DNA from: Lycium barbarum | Lineage: Eukaryota > Streptophyta > Magnoliopsida > Solanales > Solanaceae | Direction: 5' to 3' | DNA length: 64,000 nt | Assembly: GCF_019175385.1 (NCBI RefSeq) | Contig: NC_083339.1 | Span: 116,173,601-116,237,600, forward strand | Part shown: in pieces, positions 34,884-45,945 of the stretch | Layout: every line of letters starts with the position of its first letter | Position numbering within the stretch: position 1 is the first letter of the stretch | The notes under the pieces: model-generated | Databases searched by the model: none | What the model saw: only the letters and a program-made list of their open reading frames with translations | What the model was told of the DNA's origin: nothing | Made by a program: the position numbers and the translations under genes

Positions 34884-37564
34884 TGTTGCACCCTATTTTT
34901 ACCAAAGGCTAAACAAAGCACAACTTATGGAGCTCTGAAATAATTAATTATGTACAGAGTCGCCACCTAGCATTTAAGGTATACTAGGGTACCTATAAAT
35001 TATTAATATATGCAGCTTAACATGGTCTACGAAAATAAGTGAGATTTTAGGTAAGGGTTCAAATTATTCCGAAGGGAAGGTGTTAGGCATCCTTCAGAAT
35101 CCACAAATGTGGTTCCCGGCTGGACCAATTTAACTATACGAGGGATGTGTAAAAGGCTTGATTATTATTTACAAAAATTAATAGAATTTAGACTAAGAAT
35201 AACTAACATGAATGTTTATGTAGTAAAAGGTGTAAGTATTTACATATGTATAAAAATACGCATTACGTGATAATTTACAAGTAAATAAAGTGCGCAATTA
35301 CAGTGACTAAAAATTTTAGCTTTAAATGAATATATTATAAAGGTATTTACTTAACAATGAACAATTTGCTTCTGAATGAAAAAAAAAAAAACAGATTTAA
35401 ACATATGTGATATAATAATTATTTTAAAAAAAGTTATGTGAAAAGGGTATAAGGAATGGACATGAAATTATTCTGCACGTAAGGTGAGTTAACTAATTTA
35501 ACTAGCTAAGTATGTACACCTAATCAATTAATTATGAGAGTATATTTTAAAACCTAAATATTAAGACAAATCACCCTATTTATTTACTTAAGTGTGCTAA
35601 GCTACTAAATTAAAACTCTAGCAACACGTGATAACTATAAGAATATTAGCTACGAAAAATAATAACTGTCTAATGTTAATTTATCTAAAACACATAAAAT
35701 TTAAATCGGATAAGCAGATCATAAATAAATACCGCCAACCTGCACCCTAAAAAGTAAAGTTTCACTATATTTTATGCTTGCATAATTTAAGAATGTAAAA
35801 AAAAATATATATAAACAAAGAATTTAAGAAGCTATTTGAACTTCTTTTGAGTATCATCTTCAAAAGTAACTCTGGATGTCTGCATGAGACTTAATAAAAA
35901 TGTTAGTAAGAGAATAAATAATTATCGGATGAATTAAAAAATAATAATAAATAAACTTAAAATAAAAACCCGTCTTTGTACATGGAAGGCCTTGGAAATC
36001 GACGGAAATTTCTTCATCGGCCAGAACACTACTTTTGGTCTTCATACGCATCATTTTTTGGTAATTGATTGGGATGGTAACAGAAAAAATAAAACAAAAT
36101 TTATTTGTGTATGTTGGCGTTGAATTCTTGAGGAATCAGATCAAACCATTGACTTCACAAACTAAACTAAAATTTTACAGTTCATAACCATTTTTTAGGT
36201 AACCTCAAAAATCTAAAAGCCAGTTAGAAACAGTTGTAATATATTGTCTGAAGTTTAGCAATAACACGAGTCCAATAGTCAGTGCCACGCGTGAAGAGAG
36301 AGAGAGAGATTTGCAAAGGAAAGAAATACATGCACTGTCCAACTTTCCAGCTAACACTTTGTGTATTTACCTGCTTTTAAGGAAAGAATCTGAACCAATA
36401 AAGATAAGGAAAAAAAATGCCTACCTGGAGAATCAATAAAAGTCTTATCAACGGCAAAGATAAGAATTTAGTTTAATTAAGAACAAATTGTAGATCTCAA
36501 ATGGGTAACGCCAAATTTGCCAAAAATAGCTAAACTGTCGAGACAAATCCAAAATAAACCGATTTGTCTGAAAGAAAAAAATGGTAAGGATACGTTTCAA
36601 TATCAAAGTTGAAATAGATCAGAAACTAGGACAAATAATCAAACACAATTAGTTGGTTTCTTTTTTCTCTTTCTTTTTTTTTTTTTTTTTTTTTTAGAGG
36701 AGAAGGCTAGAAGAAGATGGGGACAGAGAGGGAGACGAAGTGGGGCAGCAGAGGTGGTTTGGAGGAGTTGTCACGGTGGTGTGGTTGGATACTGGAGCAT
36801 CGCCGGAGCTCCGAACTCCGGCGGGTGGCGGCGGTTTTGTGGCTGTTTGGTGGAGGTGTGGTGAGGAAGATGAAGGCGGGAGCTAAAGGGGTGGTTTGGC
36901 GCGTCGCCGGAGCTCCGAGCTCCGGCGGGGAGGCGGCGGCGGCTGTGGAAAAAAAATGAGAGGAGGGAAAATGTTTAGGTTTTCCTTGGATCAAAATCTG
37001 ATGTTCAAGTGTGTGTGTGTAAATATATGTAGAAGATGAATACCCCCTCCCTTTACTTATAATGCAAAATGGCCCCTGTTTTGTCCAAAGAATAGAAGAT
37101 TGCACCCTTTTGTCTCCTCAATGCTTACCTTAATCCCTTTTTAAAAAAAAATGATGAAACCTTGACTTGATCGGATTTTACTCTGCGTTAAAAAAATAAT
37201 TATTCTGATTTTCTCTACATTGTCAGACTGTACTAAAATATAGTTAATTAATACATGTATAAATAATAACGCAAGTATAAAATATAAACATTAATGTCTA
37301 TGATATGAAAATGTATTGCTATAAAATTAAGAAACAATTATTAATTGCACAAAAAATGGTAGTATTATGCTGTACATGTGCAAAATAATGATTCTTGAAA
37401 AAATGACAGTAAATTGAGAAAATTCCTAAAATAAGGATAATCATCAATAAATTGTTGAAAAAATGTAAAAAAATGTAAAAAAAATGTATTTCGTGCTCTT
37501 TATCGAATCAGGGCCCCCCAAAACGTTAATTTTAAGCACGTCGAGCCAAAATTAGGTGTCAACA
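34884..37564 (-). mobile_element. Solo LTR-like element (2681 bp) in the MULE 3' UTR, TSD GTGAC
   Basis: The plus strand starts TGTTGCACCC and ends AGGTGTCAACA. GTGAC precedes it at 34879-34883 and follows it at 37565-37569. Its first 230 bp (agtcgccacctag, ggtaagggttcaaatta, gggaaggtgttaggcatcc) are homologous to the start of the 4035-bp element at 13513. A GC-rich stretch at 36700-36960 contains two copies of a gccggagctccgagctccggcg-like palindrome. The minus strand is probably the transcriptional sense. No protein domain is present. Confidence 0.82.
36660..36960. other. GC-rich patch with duplicated palindromic 'cggagctccg' motifs in the solo LTR
   Basis: A poly-T run at about 36669-36697 is followed by G-rich sequence containing cgccggagctccgaactccg (about 36803) and cgccggagctccgagctccg (about 36904), about 101 bp apart. 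ORFs on both strands lack domains and homologous context. It is probably the transcribed leader of the LTR read on the minus strand. Confidence 0.55.
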
Positions 37565-37990
37565 GTGACTGCATTGTGAATTTGTCCATTCTGGATTTAG
37601 TTTATGTATCTAGTGGTCTAGTTTAAGACTCTGTTTTGGGTAGCTGTGACTGCTTTGTGAATTTGTCTATCTAGTTGTTTGTTTAATACTTTGTTTTGGC
37701 AGTTGTGACTGCATTTGGTTGGGGTTAACTATAGGCAAAATACATCAAATCGACATTTTGGGTATAGTTTAAGGGTGATTTGATGTATTTTGCCTTAACT
37801 ATATGTAGTGGTTTGGCAGATATGACTGCATTTAAGTCTGTTTTGGGCAGCTGTGACTGCATTTCACATTAATTCTAGTCTATGTAAAGTCACTCTCTTT
37901 TGATCAATGGTTATGCAGCTATGACCGCACTTTAATCCAGTCCTCAGTTGTAGTCACTGCATTTAACATTAGTTCTAATCTGTTTTGCAA
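37565..37990 (+). repeat. Degenerate 'tGACTGCATTT' repeats, MULE 3' region
   Basis: The motif (g/a)tgactgcattt or close variants occurs about seven times (near 37565, 37646, 37706, 37823, 37851, 37922, 37957), with companion words such as tctgttttgggcagctg. Spacing varies between about 30 and 115 bp. It is the continuation of the MULE gene 3' region across the solo LTR and has no coding potential. Confidence 0.6.
37734..37794. mobile_element. 61-bp minimal MULE: two TIRs fused, 9-bp TSD TTAACTATA
   Basis: It runs from ggcaaaatacatcaaat to atttgatgtattttgcc, exact inverted repeats of 17 bp. It is flanked on both sides by the identical 9-mer ttaactata (37725-37733 and 37795-37803). The interior, cgacattttgggtatagttt, is the inverted form of the TIR sequence at 30350-30380. 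It is therefore an extreme deletion derivative of the MULE family in this window, with a Mutator-type 9-bp duplication. Confidence 0.93.
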
Positions 37991-38257
37991 TGTCTAATAT
38001 GTTTTGAATTTATGTCCAGCCTTGTATCTTTATGGTAGTTTTGTTAGCCTTTATTGTTGGCAGTTTTGTTAGCCTTTATTGTTGGGTTGAATGACACTGA
38101 TTTTGTCCAGTTTTGGTCAAGTCTTGGTACACTTTTTGAAGACCTTATAATCTGTTTTTTCGAATTCATTTCTGGTCAAGTTTTTTACCACTTCCATTGG
38201 CTTCTTTAAGTGAGGTGGTTAGTGATTAATGCTTGATCTGTTCACCCCTCTCTTATA

Positions 38258-38650
38258 ATGGTTGTTTCACTACTTCTCATTCTTACTAAATCAAAGTTGT
38301 TTCACTACTTATTGCAACCCCTCAAACCAAAAATGACTACCATCCTAACAACTTTTGAGAAGAAGTTAACAAAGTCATACGTTGAGAACGATGACTTCAT
38401 ATTTCCTAGCAATACTTTCCAATTCCTTCCAAAACATGACTGCCAAGTGGTTGTTCTTCATGATGCTCACGCCTACTATATGCAATATAAAGTGGGTGCA
38501 TATAAGCGTCTTTGCCAAGGATGGATGACGTTTATTGATGCAAACGAACTGCAAAAAGGAAATGTATTAGAATTTCAAGCTTGTGAGGTCGAGGGGCGCA
38601 TATGCTTCTTCATTAATAAAAAGTCACCGGAGATCGTAATCATAGAATAG
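38258..38650 (+). CDS. B3-domain-like protein ORF within the MULE block
   Basis: The ORF of 130 codons ends at the TAG at 38648; the internal ATG at 38333 (MTTILTTFEKK) is an equally plausible start, giving 105 aa. The body resembles a plant B3 DNA-binding domain. A KKLTKSYVEND start is followed by DFIFPSNTFQFLP, a VVVLHD strand, then GWMTFIDANELQKGN and VLEFQACEVEGRICFFI, the order of B3 strands where a GW..F...L..GD..F core is typical. The expected Asp of the GD pair is Asn here. B3 domains bind DNA in the nucleus. It lies 3.8 kb downstream of the transposase on the same strand and is intact, unlike the transposase. It may be an accessory protein of the element or a captured host fragment; family assignment is moderate. 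Confidence 0.6.
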   Translation: MVVSLLLILTKSKLFHYLLQPLKPKMTTILTTFEKKLTKSYVENDDFIFPSNTFQFLPKHDCQVVVLHDAHAYYMQYKVGAYKRLCQGWMTFIDANELQKGNVLEFQACEVEGRICFFINKKSPEIVIIE

Positions 38651-39024
38651 GTCTCTATATTTCTTTTGAACTGTTTTATGTCTTGGATTTATGAAAGTTC
38701 TTACTATTTGTTGTTTTATGCCTTATACTTACTAATTTTGCAACATTTAATTGTTGTTTTTGTTTAGACATTAAAACTTACCAAGCAATTGCACAAGACT
38801 AAGAATTGCACAACAAAAACATTACAACCAACATTGCAAATTCATTACACAAAATAAGAGTAGGGGTTCATTTCAACAAACATTGTCAATTCATTCCACA
38901 AAATGCCAACACTAACAAGTTCTTTACCACACTAACAAGTGCAACCCCCTAACAACATGCGAAAAACACAAAATTTACTACTACAAAATATCCCCCTAAC
39001 AACAAGCCAAACTACAACAAGAGC

Positions 39025-39674
39025 TTAGGGAAACTTCATTGAAACACCTCTAAAAAACATGTTTTGAAACAGAAAACTTACTACTACAATACATATACAC
39101 AATAAGGAAATCAAAAGTACTTTCTCCCTTTTCTTGGACCTAGCCAACTTGCTCTTCCCCTTCTTCTCTTTTTCCTTCATCTTCTTAGTGTCTTCTCCAA
39201 AATTCTCTAGTTGAATCTCTATGTTGTTCATACCAATTTTGCTTTCCACATAGTTTGTTGACGGAGTAGGCCTGTAATCATCTTTTCCAAAAGCCTGCAA
39301 CGATGCTTCAAGTTCACCAATTCTTCCCACCAATTTAGGAATCACAAATTTATATCTTGGATCAATGTCAGCATCCATCCAAAGATAAAAATCACATGAA
39401 CTAGCACCCTAAAATGTAATAAAATCAAGAAAAAAAATCAGTCTTTCAACTCTTCAAAGTTCAATATTTGAAATCAAATTCACTTCTTCAAAGTTCAATT
39501 TTTGAAATAAATTTCACTTACACCATAATATGGACTACTCCAATATCTTCTACCAGGGTTCCTTGGGATCCAAGAAGTCAACAATGGCAGAAGAAATCCA
39601 TGTTTGCATCGCACATCCTTCAACTCATGATCATCCTCTTGCTTACAAAACTTGCTCAAGCCTATTTTAGCCAT
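39025..39674 (-). CDS. GRF-type zinc finger protein with C-terminal membrane anchor
   Basis: Two exons (39522-39674 and 39025-39408) joined at phase 0 give 178 aa. The first exon has CKHG (about residue 23) and SWIPRNPGRRYW, the invariant GRF core. The second supplies CDFYLWMD, completing the domain, then a coiled-coil-prone KKMKEKEKKGKSK region and a hydrophobic segment LLISLLCICIVVVSFLF near the C-terminus. The usual third ligand Cys (F/YxxC) reads YWSS, so one zinc ligand appears lost. Splice sites are good (donor GTAAGT, acceptor TTTTAG). GRF fingers bind single-stranded nucleic acid in proteins such as APE2 and TOP3A; small plant GRF-TM proteins are mostly uncharacterised. It is convergent with the transposase and B3 ORF and open throughout. 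Confidence 0.75.
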
Positions 39675-40024
39675 TGTATAACCTTCATTACTAGAAAAAG
39701 AAAAAAAAAAAACAAAGCAAATTAAGTGGTGCTCCATACGAAAGATTACAGACAAATGAAAAAAAATTGCGAAAAATCCAAGCGATTTTTACAGCTGAGA
39801 AATACAACAATAATTGAGCTTATACAGTCGAACAAGCTAAATAAACTTGAATTTAGTTACCTTTGATTCAAAACAACTTGGGTTGAGCTTCGATTTGGGC
39901 TTGTTCTTCACAAATTTAGGGGAGTTAGGGTTCTTGATGTTTAGGTCGGGTATGGGTTAATATGGGTGGGTGAAATTATTTTAGTTTACCGTTGAGATCA
40001 TTAATTGGGTTGTTTAATTGATTT

Positions 40025-40420
40025 TCCATTTTTCTTTTAATTTTAATGGCCATTATATCAGCTCCAACGCGCTAAGCTCAATTCCATGAGCAATCTCTTG
40101 AATATCTTCCTTTGACCAAATGTTTTCGCTTTCAAATAATGCGTAGACAGTTGAAATTCGATCTATCTTGTCTAGCCATTGTATAATATCGGGATCATCA
40201 TGAGAATTATCAGTATTGTTTTCAATTTGCCCTATGAATGGACCAATATGTAAAATCTTCTTATTGGTTTAGAGGGCAGGTGGTGCATATATTTAACCTC
40301 AGTTTCCTTTCAATTATTGAACAAAATAACGTTAGAAGACTTTTCGAGTGCGCTAAAGCAGAACAATATTTCAATAAATGTTGTTATAGATCTAGTATCC
40401 CTCAGGCGCAGTAGTGGTTG
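40025..40420 (-). pseudogene. Orphan exon-like fragment, minus strand
   Basis: On the minus strand a frame reads KKILHIGPFIGQIENN, then NSHDDPDIIQWLDKID, RISTVYALFESENIW and SKEDIQEIAHGIELSALELI before a stop at about 40060. It has the look of a terminal exon of a host gene (acidic, helical, good codon flow) but lacks an identifiable start, and the upstream frame is closed. I do not recognise the protein. It lies inside the right inverted repeat of the composite block, mirroring the orphan exon at 29861. Confidence 0.4.
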
Positions 40421-40552
40421 TACCTCATTGTCATGGAGACACAGTTCTCAGAAAGGGAAATCATTGGGAGCACCATCTTGCTAATAAAGATAATACAAAA
40501 AAGAATATATGATTTAAGATCAAGACATTTTTTATGTTAATAGCAATCGAAG

Positions 40553-40910
40553 TGTAAGATTAACTTAATTCACACAGGATCTTGAACACAATAATCTTAC
40601 ATGGAGATAATACGGAAAACATACCTGATGCGGAAGACATTATCACGAAAGCGGAAGCTTTAATTGTGTAAACTGATTTCTACTTCCTTGCCCTAGTCTT
40701 ACGTTACCACAGCCGTCAATGATGGAAAAGTATATTAGAAGAAGTGGTAACCCTAATGGGTGGAGGGAGGACCAAATTATAGGAGTTGAGACTTAATCCG
40801 GTATGTCCATCAAGTAACCGATCTAACGGACGAGATTTATTCTTCATTAAATATTAGTTATGGGCTTTACATTAATTGGGCCACACATAAGAATAATAAA
40901 AATTCTTACA
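40553..40910 (-). repeat. 3' LTR of the copia element
   Basis: The LTR is 358 bp and differs from the 5' LTR at only a handful of positions, indicating recent insertion. Its outer flank is tcgaag, corresponding to the target. Confidence 0.93.
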
Positions 40911-41289
40911 TTCTCCCACTTGGCCCAATGACCACATAACACTAATATTAAATGACTTAAAACATTAGTAGCGCATAAAATAAATCTCTTCTATAATGTC
41001 CATCATACATACCTTAATATGACAAACCACTAATGCGAGTTATGGCGGTTATACATAATTTTGTGCTACATACTCCCTTCCATATACTACAACATTAGCA
41101 ACTAATCATACTAGGTTCATAAGTTATAAAATATTTAACATTATGGTCCACAATAATGTCTCATGGAGACTTATCCTGTAATATCTCAAAACAATAATGT
41201 GTACACCATTATGAGAAACAGGAAATTCATTAAAGTATATCAGAAACACATAATTGAGCTCAGAGTGTCAAACATCATAAAGAAAAACA

Positions 41290-44200
41290 TTAATCATAAG
41301 TACAACCAAGACCCATTCTATGTACATGTTCTTTAAATGTCTTTGGTTGTAAACCTTTCGTTAATGGATCTGCAATCATGAGATTAGTTCTAATATGCTC
41401 AAGTGACACCCTTTGTTTCTGAACTTCATCCTTGACAGTAAAGTACTTTAATTCCATATGTTTGGCACCCTTGGAGTACTTATCGTTCTTGGAGAAGAAT
41501 ATTGATGCAGTATTATCACAATAGTTTTTCAGCGGCTTGGTAATGGTGTCGACAATCCCAAGTCCTAAAATAAAGTTCCGCAGCCATAATGCATGAATTA
41601 TGGCTTCAAAACATGCTACAAATTCTACTTCCATTATGGATGTAGCAATGACGGATTGCTTAGCACTCTTCCACGATATTGCTCCTTCAGCTAATAGGAA
41701 CAAGTAACCAAAAGTGGACTTTCTAGTGTCAACACATCCACAATGATCTGAATCCGAGTATCCAATGACCTCCAAACTGTTGGATCTCCTATATGTGAGC
41801 ATGTAATCCTTTGTTCCTTTCAGGTACCTCAAAACTTTCTTTGCAGCTTTCCAATGATCAATTCCCGAGTTACTCTGATATCTTCCCAGCATTCCGACCG
41901 CAAAACTAATATCCGGTCTTGTGCAAGTTTGAGCATACATCAAATTTCCAACAATAGAAGAGTAAGGAATTGACTCCATTTATTTTCGTTCTACGTCATT
42001 CTTTGGACACTGCATGAGACTAAATTTGTCCCCTTTTTGAATTGGAACAACTCCTGCTGAACAATTATTCATGTTAAATCTCTCAAGAACTCTTTCGATA
42101 TAGCCTTTCTGAGACAGTCCCAATAGTCCTTGTGATCTATCACGGAATATTTCTATCCCTATCACATAGGATGCCTCACCCATATCTTCAAAATTCTTAG
42201 AGAGGAAATATTTCGTCTCACGTAATATGCCCAAATCATTAGCAGCAAGCAAAATATCGTCAACATATAGGACTAAGAATATAAACTTGCTCCCACTGAT
42301 CTTTTGGTATATACACCGATCAACGGTGTTTTCCTTGAATCCAAAAGATGTGATGGTATCATTAAACTTTATATACCATTGTCGTGAGGCATGTTTGAGT
42401 CCATATATTGACTTCTTTAATTTACACACCATTTGACCTTTTCCTTTAATTTCGAAACCCTCTGGTTGGTCCATATAAACTTCCTCCTCGAGGTCTCCAT
42501 TAAGAAAGGCAGTTGTCACATCCATTTGGTGTAACTCTAAATCATAATGAGCCACCAAAGCCATAATAATTCTTAACGAGTCTTTCTTTGAGACCGGTGA
42601 AAAGGTCTATTTATAATCAATGCCTCCTTTCTGAGTATAACCCTTGGCAACAAGTCTGGCTTTATATCGTTCAATATTGCCATTTGAATCGCGCTTGGTC
42701 TTGAAGACCCATCTACACCCGATTCTTTTAGAACTTTCTGGAAATTTAACGAGATCCCAGACTTTGTTGTATTCCATTGATTTTAACTCTACTTTCATGG
42801 TATCAATCCATTTGTCTGACTCAGTACTTTCTATGGCTTGTGAAAATGAAACCGGATCTCTATTAAGTCCAATGTCAAAATCTGACTCTTGTAAATAAAC
42901 CACATAATCGTCTGGAATAGCTGATTTTCTTTCTCTTTGAGATTTTCTCAATGGCACTGTTTGTGGTTCATTTGCGTCAGATATTTGTGAGTTAGTTCCT
43001 TCCTGGAGTGTTTCATTCAAATGTTGTTCAGTGTTGTCAAAGTGTTCTTCGACAACGGGAACAATATTTGTTATTGGTGTGGAAGTAGGCACATTCATGG
43101 GCAATGGAACATTAACCCTTACCTCATTTATTTTCACACTTTGTCGTTCGACCCTCCCACTAACTTCACCATTTTCAATGAATCTTGCAATACCGGTTTC
43201 AAAATTTCTTGAGCTATGGTTTGGATAGTAAAACCTATAACCTTTAGATTTCTCTGGGTAACCAATAAAGTAACCACTTACTATTCGAGAATCTAATTTC
43301 TTTTCATGTGGATTATAAATTCTAGCCTCCGCTGGGCAGCCCCAAACATGCAGGTGTCTTAAACTAGGTTTCCTTCCAGTCCACAGTTCAAAAGGAGTCT
43401 TTGGAACTGCCTTACTAGGAATCCTGTTTAATAAATACACAGCGGTACTAAGAGCATACATCCACAAAGTTTTGGGTAATGAGGAATTACTTATCATACT
43501 CCTAACTATATCCATAAGTGTCCGATTACGCCTTTCTGCAACCCCATTTTGTTGAGGTGTTCCTGGCATAGTATATTGTGCACATATGCCATGTTCCTTG
43601 AGGAACTTTGCAAATGGACCTGGACATTGTCCCGATTCGCTATATTTTCCATAAAATTCACCACCTCTATCTGACCTAATGATTTTCACTTTCCTATCTA
43701 ATTGCCTTTCAACCTCATTGACGTACATTTTGAGGGCATCCGTTGCTTGAAATTTTTCTTTCAGCAAGTAGATATATCCATAACGTGAAAAATTGTCGAT
43801 AAAAGTGATAAAATATTTTTCTCCAGCAAAAGATGGAACATCAAAAGGTCCGCAAATATCAGTGTGTATAATTTCAAGAAGCTGGGTGCTTTTTGTGGCA
43901 CCTTTCTTACTATGCTTGGTTTGCTTTCCCTTAATGCACTCCAAACATATATCAAGATCAATAAAATCTAGATTCGGGAGAATCTCATTCTTTACTAATC
44001 TTTCTAACCTTTCTTTGGATATATGACCCAAACGTCTGTGCCACAAGTAAGCAGAACTTTCATTCAGTGAACTACGTTTAATTCCAACATTTTGATGTAT
44101 AGCAAGAAGGGATTCAGAAAAAACATTATCGAGTTTCAATTTATATAAACCATCAATAAGAACACCAGAACCATAAAAAACAACATTCTTATATAAATTG

Positions 44201-45330
44201 AAACATCCATGTCCAAACTTAAAATCAAATCCAGAAACATCAAGTCTTGAAAGAGAAATCAAATTCCTAGAAACTGAAGGAACATAAAGAGTCTGTAATA
44301 GATCAAGGTGATGTCCAGTCTCCAAGATCAAACGATAAGTCCCTATGCCTTCAATTGGAGCCTTCATACGATTTCCCATGAACAAGAAATCCTTATTTAG
44401 ATTTGTAGTTTGGATCGTAAGAAATCCCTGCAACATAGTGGATACATGAGTAGTTGCACCAGAATCAAGCCACCAAGTATTATTAGGAACTTCTACTAAA
44501 TTTGATTCAAAACATACAAAAGCACTAAAAGTACCTTTCTTTTCGAACCAAGCTTTACGTTTCGGGCAATCTTTCTGATAGTGTCCTTCCTTCCTACAAA
44601 AACGACACACATCTGCCTTGAGTTCCTTATGAGCATCCTGTTGAACTTTAGCAGGTGCTCTCTTCTTCTTGAACTTGTTGGCCTTCACTTTAAGTCCTTT
44701 ACCAGCTCCTTGACCCATGAGGTTAATAGAATGACCTCCTTGTTTCTTAAGTCTTGATTCCTCCTGAGTAAGCATACTGGACAATTCACTAACATCCCAC
44801 TTATCCTTAATAGTGTTATAGTTAATTTGGAATGGTCTATACTCAGGAGGCAATGAGTTTAGAATAAACTGAACCAAGAAGGAGTCATCCACTTTCATCC
44901 CCAAAATTCGGAGTCTTGCTGCAATATTAGTTATCTCGATGATATGATTTTGCATACTACGCGACCCATCAAACTTCATGGTCGTGAGTTCAGCCATTAG
45001 TGTACCAGCGAGAGACTTATCAGCAGAACGAAAACGTTCTTCCACAAACTTCAAGTATTCCCTGGAACTTTCTGTCTGTGGAATAGTACTCTTAATGTTG
45101 TTGGCAATAGTCATTCGCATAAACATAAGGCTCAATCTGTTAGAGCGTTCCCATGCTTTATGGAAAGACTTCTCATCCTCACTGCTTGTATCAGTAATAG
45201 CAGTGGGTTTTTATTTCAGCAGAGCCAAGTCAAGATCCATCACACCTAAGTGGAACTGGACTTGTTCATGCCATTCAGAGAAGTTCAATCCGTTGAACAC
45301 AGTAACAGATGAAGCAAGCGAATGAAGAGG
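41290..45330 (-). pseudogene. pol: copia gag-pol polyprotein with three nonsense codons
   Basis: One continuous frame runs from about 45330 to the stop at 41290. It encodes gag (FNGLNFSEWHEQV start; [14 protein letters not shown] zinc knuckle at about 44560-44601) and protease ([11 protein letters not shown], about 44430-44480). Integrase follows, with an HH-CC zinc region [25 protein letters not shown] for the first Asp, SDRGGEF for the second, and [13 protein letters not shown] for the Glu. RT has [22 protein letters not shown] and YVDDILLA (about 42250), and RNase H has SDSDHCG and ADPLTKGL. Order INT before RT defines Ty1/copia; it is TNT1/Tork-like. In-frame stops occur at about 45211 (gag), 42604 and 41977, each a single substitution from sense. 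No frameshift is seen. Confidence 0.93.
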
Positions 45331-45719
45331 AATAGCTGCAAAATAGATATACATATGCTCACAAATTAGAAAATAATGTGGATTCAGCAAAACAATAAAA
45401 GTATATCGTAATTCTCCTTTGGGTGATACTATGACATACTATCATAATTTAAATGTCATTTTCAACATTCACAGGCAATTAAATATTTTCAATCAAACAT
45501 ATACGACATCTTTGGATATCCAATACATATTTGATTAAAGAATACTAATTTACCTCATTATGTTCACTACTCATAAAATAATTGATTCACCTTTGGGTAA
45601 ATCCTTAAGTTCTAGCAATAGTGAAAGTCAATTATCCATTTATTTTCAATAATAGGCATTTCATTAGTTTGATGGATAAACGACAATTTTTATGCATGCA
45701 TATTTTTCTTAAATATACT

Positions 45720-45945
45720 AATTCGGCCACTTTGGTGACTAACAAACGATATTAACATGAATGCATACATAAAATAAATATCATAACTTTCTATGCATGT
45801 GAATATTTTCAACATTCTAGTTTGGCCACTTTGGTGACTAACAAACTATAAGCATACTACATGCACAAAATAAACATAAATATTATGCATGTGCTTATTT
45901 TAAACATACTAGTTCGGCCACTTTGGTGACTAACAAACTATATAA
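45720..45945 (-). repeat. Direct repeats in the copia leader
   Basis: The phrase ttcggccactttggtgact followed by aacaaac occurs at about 45722, 45821 and 45912, a period of 90-100 bp, with companion atgcat(g)..atatttt words. It lies between the 5' LTR and gag, in the untranslated leader. Confidence 0.85.

Noticed and set aside
36707..37105. 132-aa minus-strand ORF and 80-aa plus-strand ORF
   Set aside because: They lie in the GC-rich leader-like part of a solo LTR, are low complexity and show no domain.
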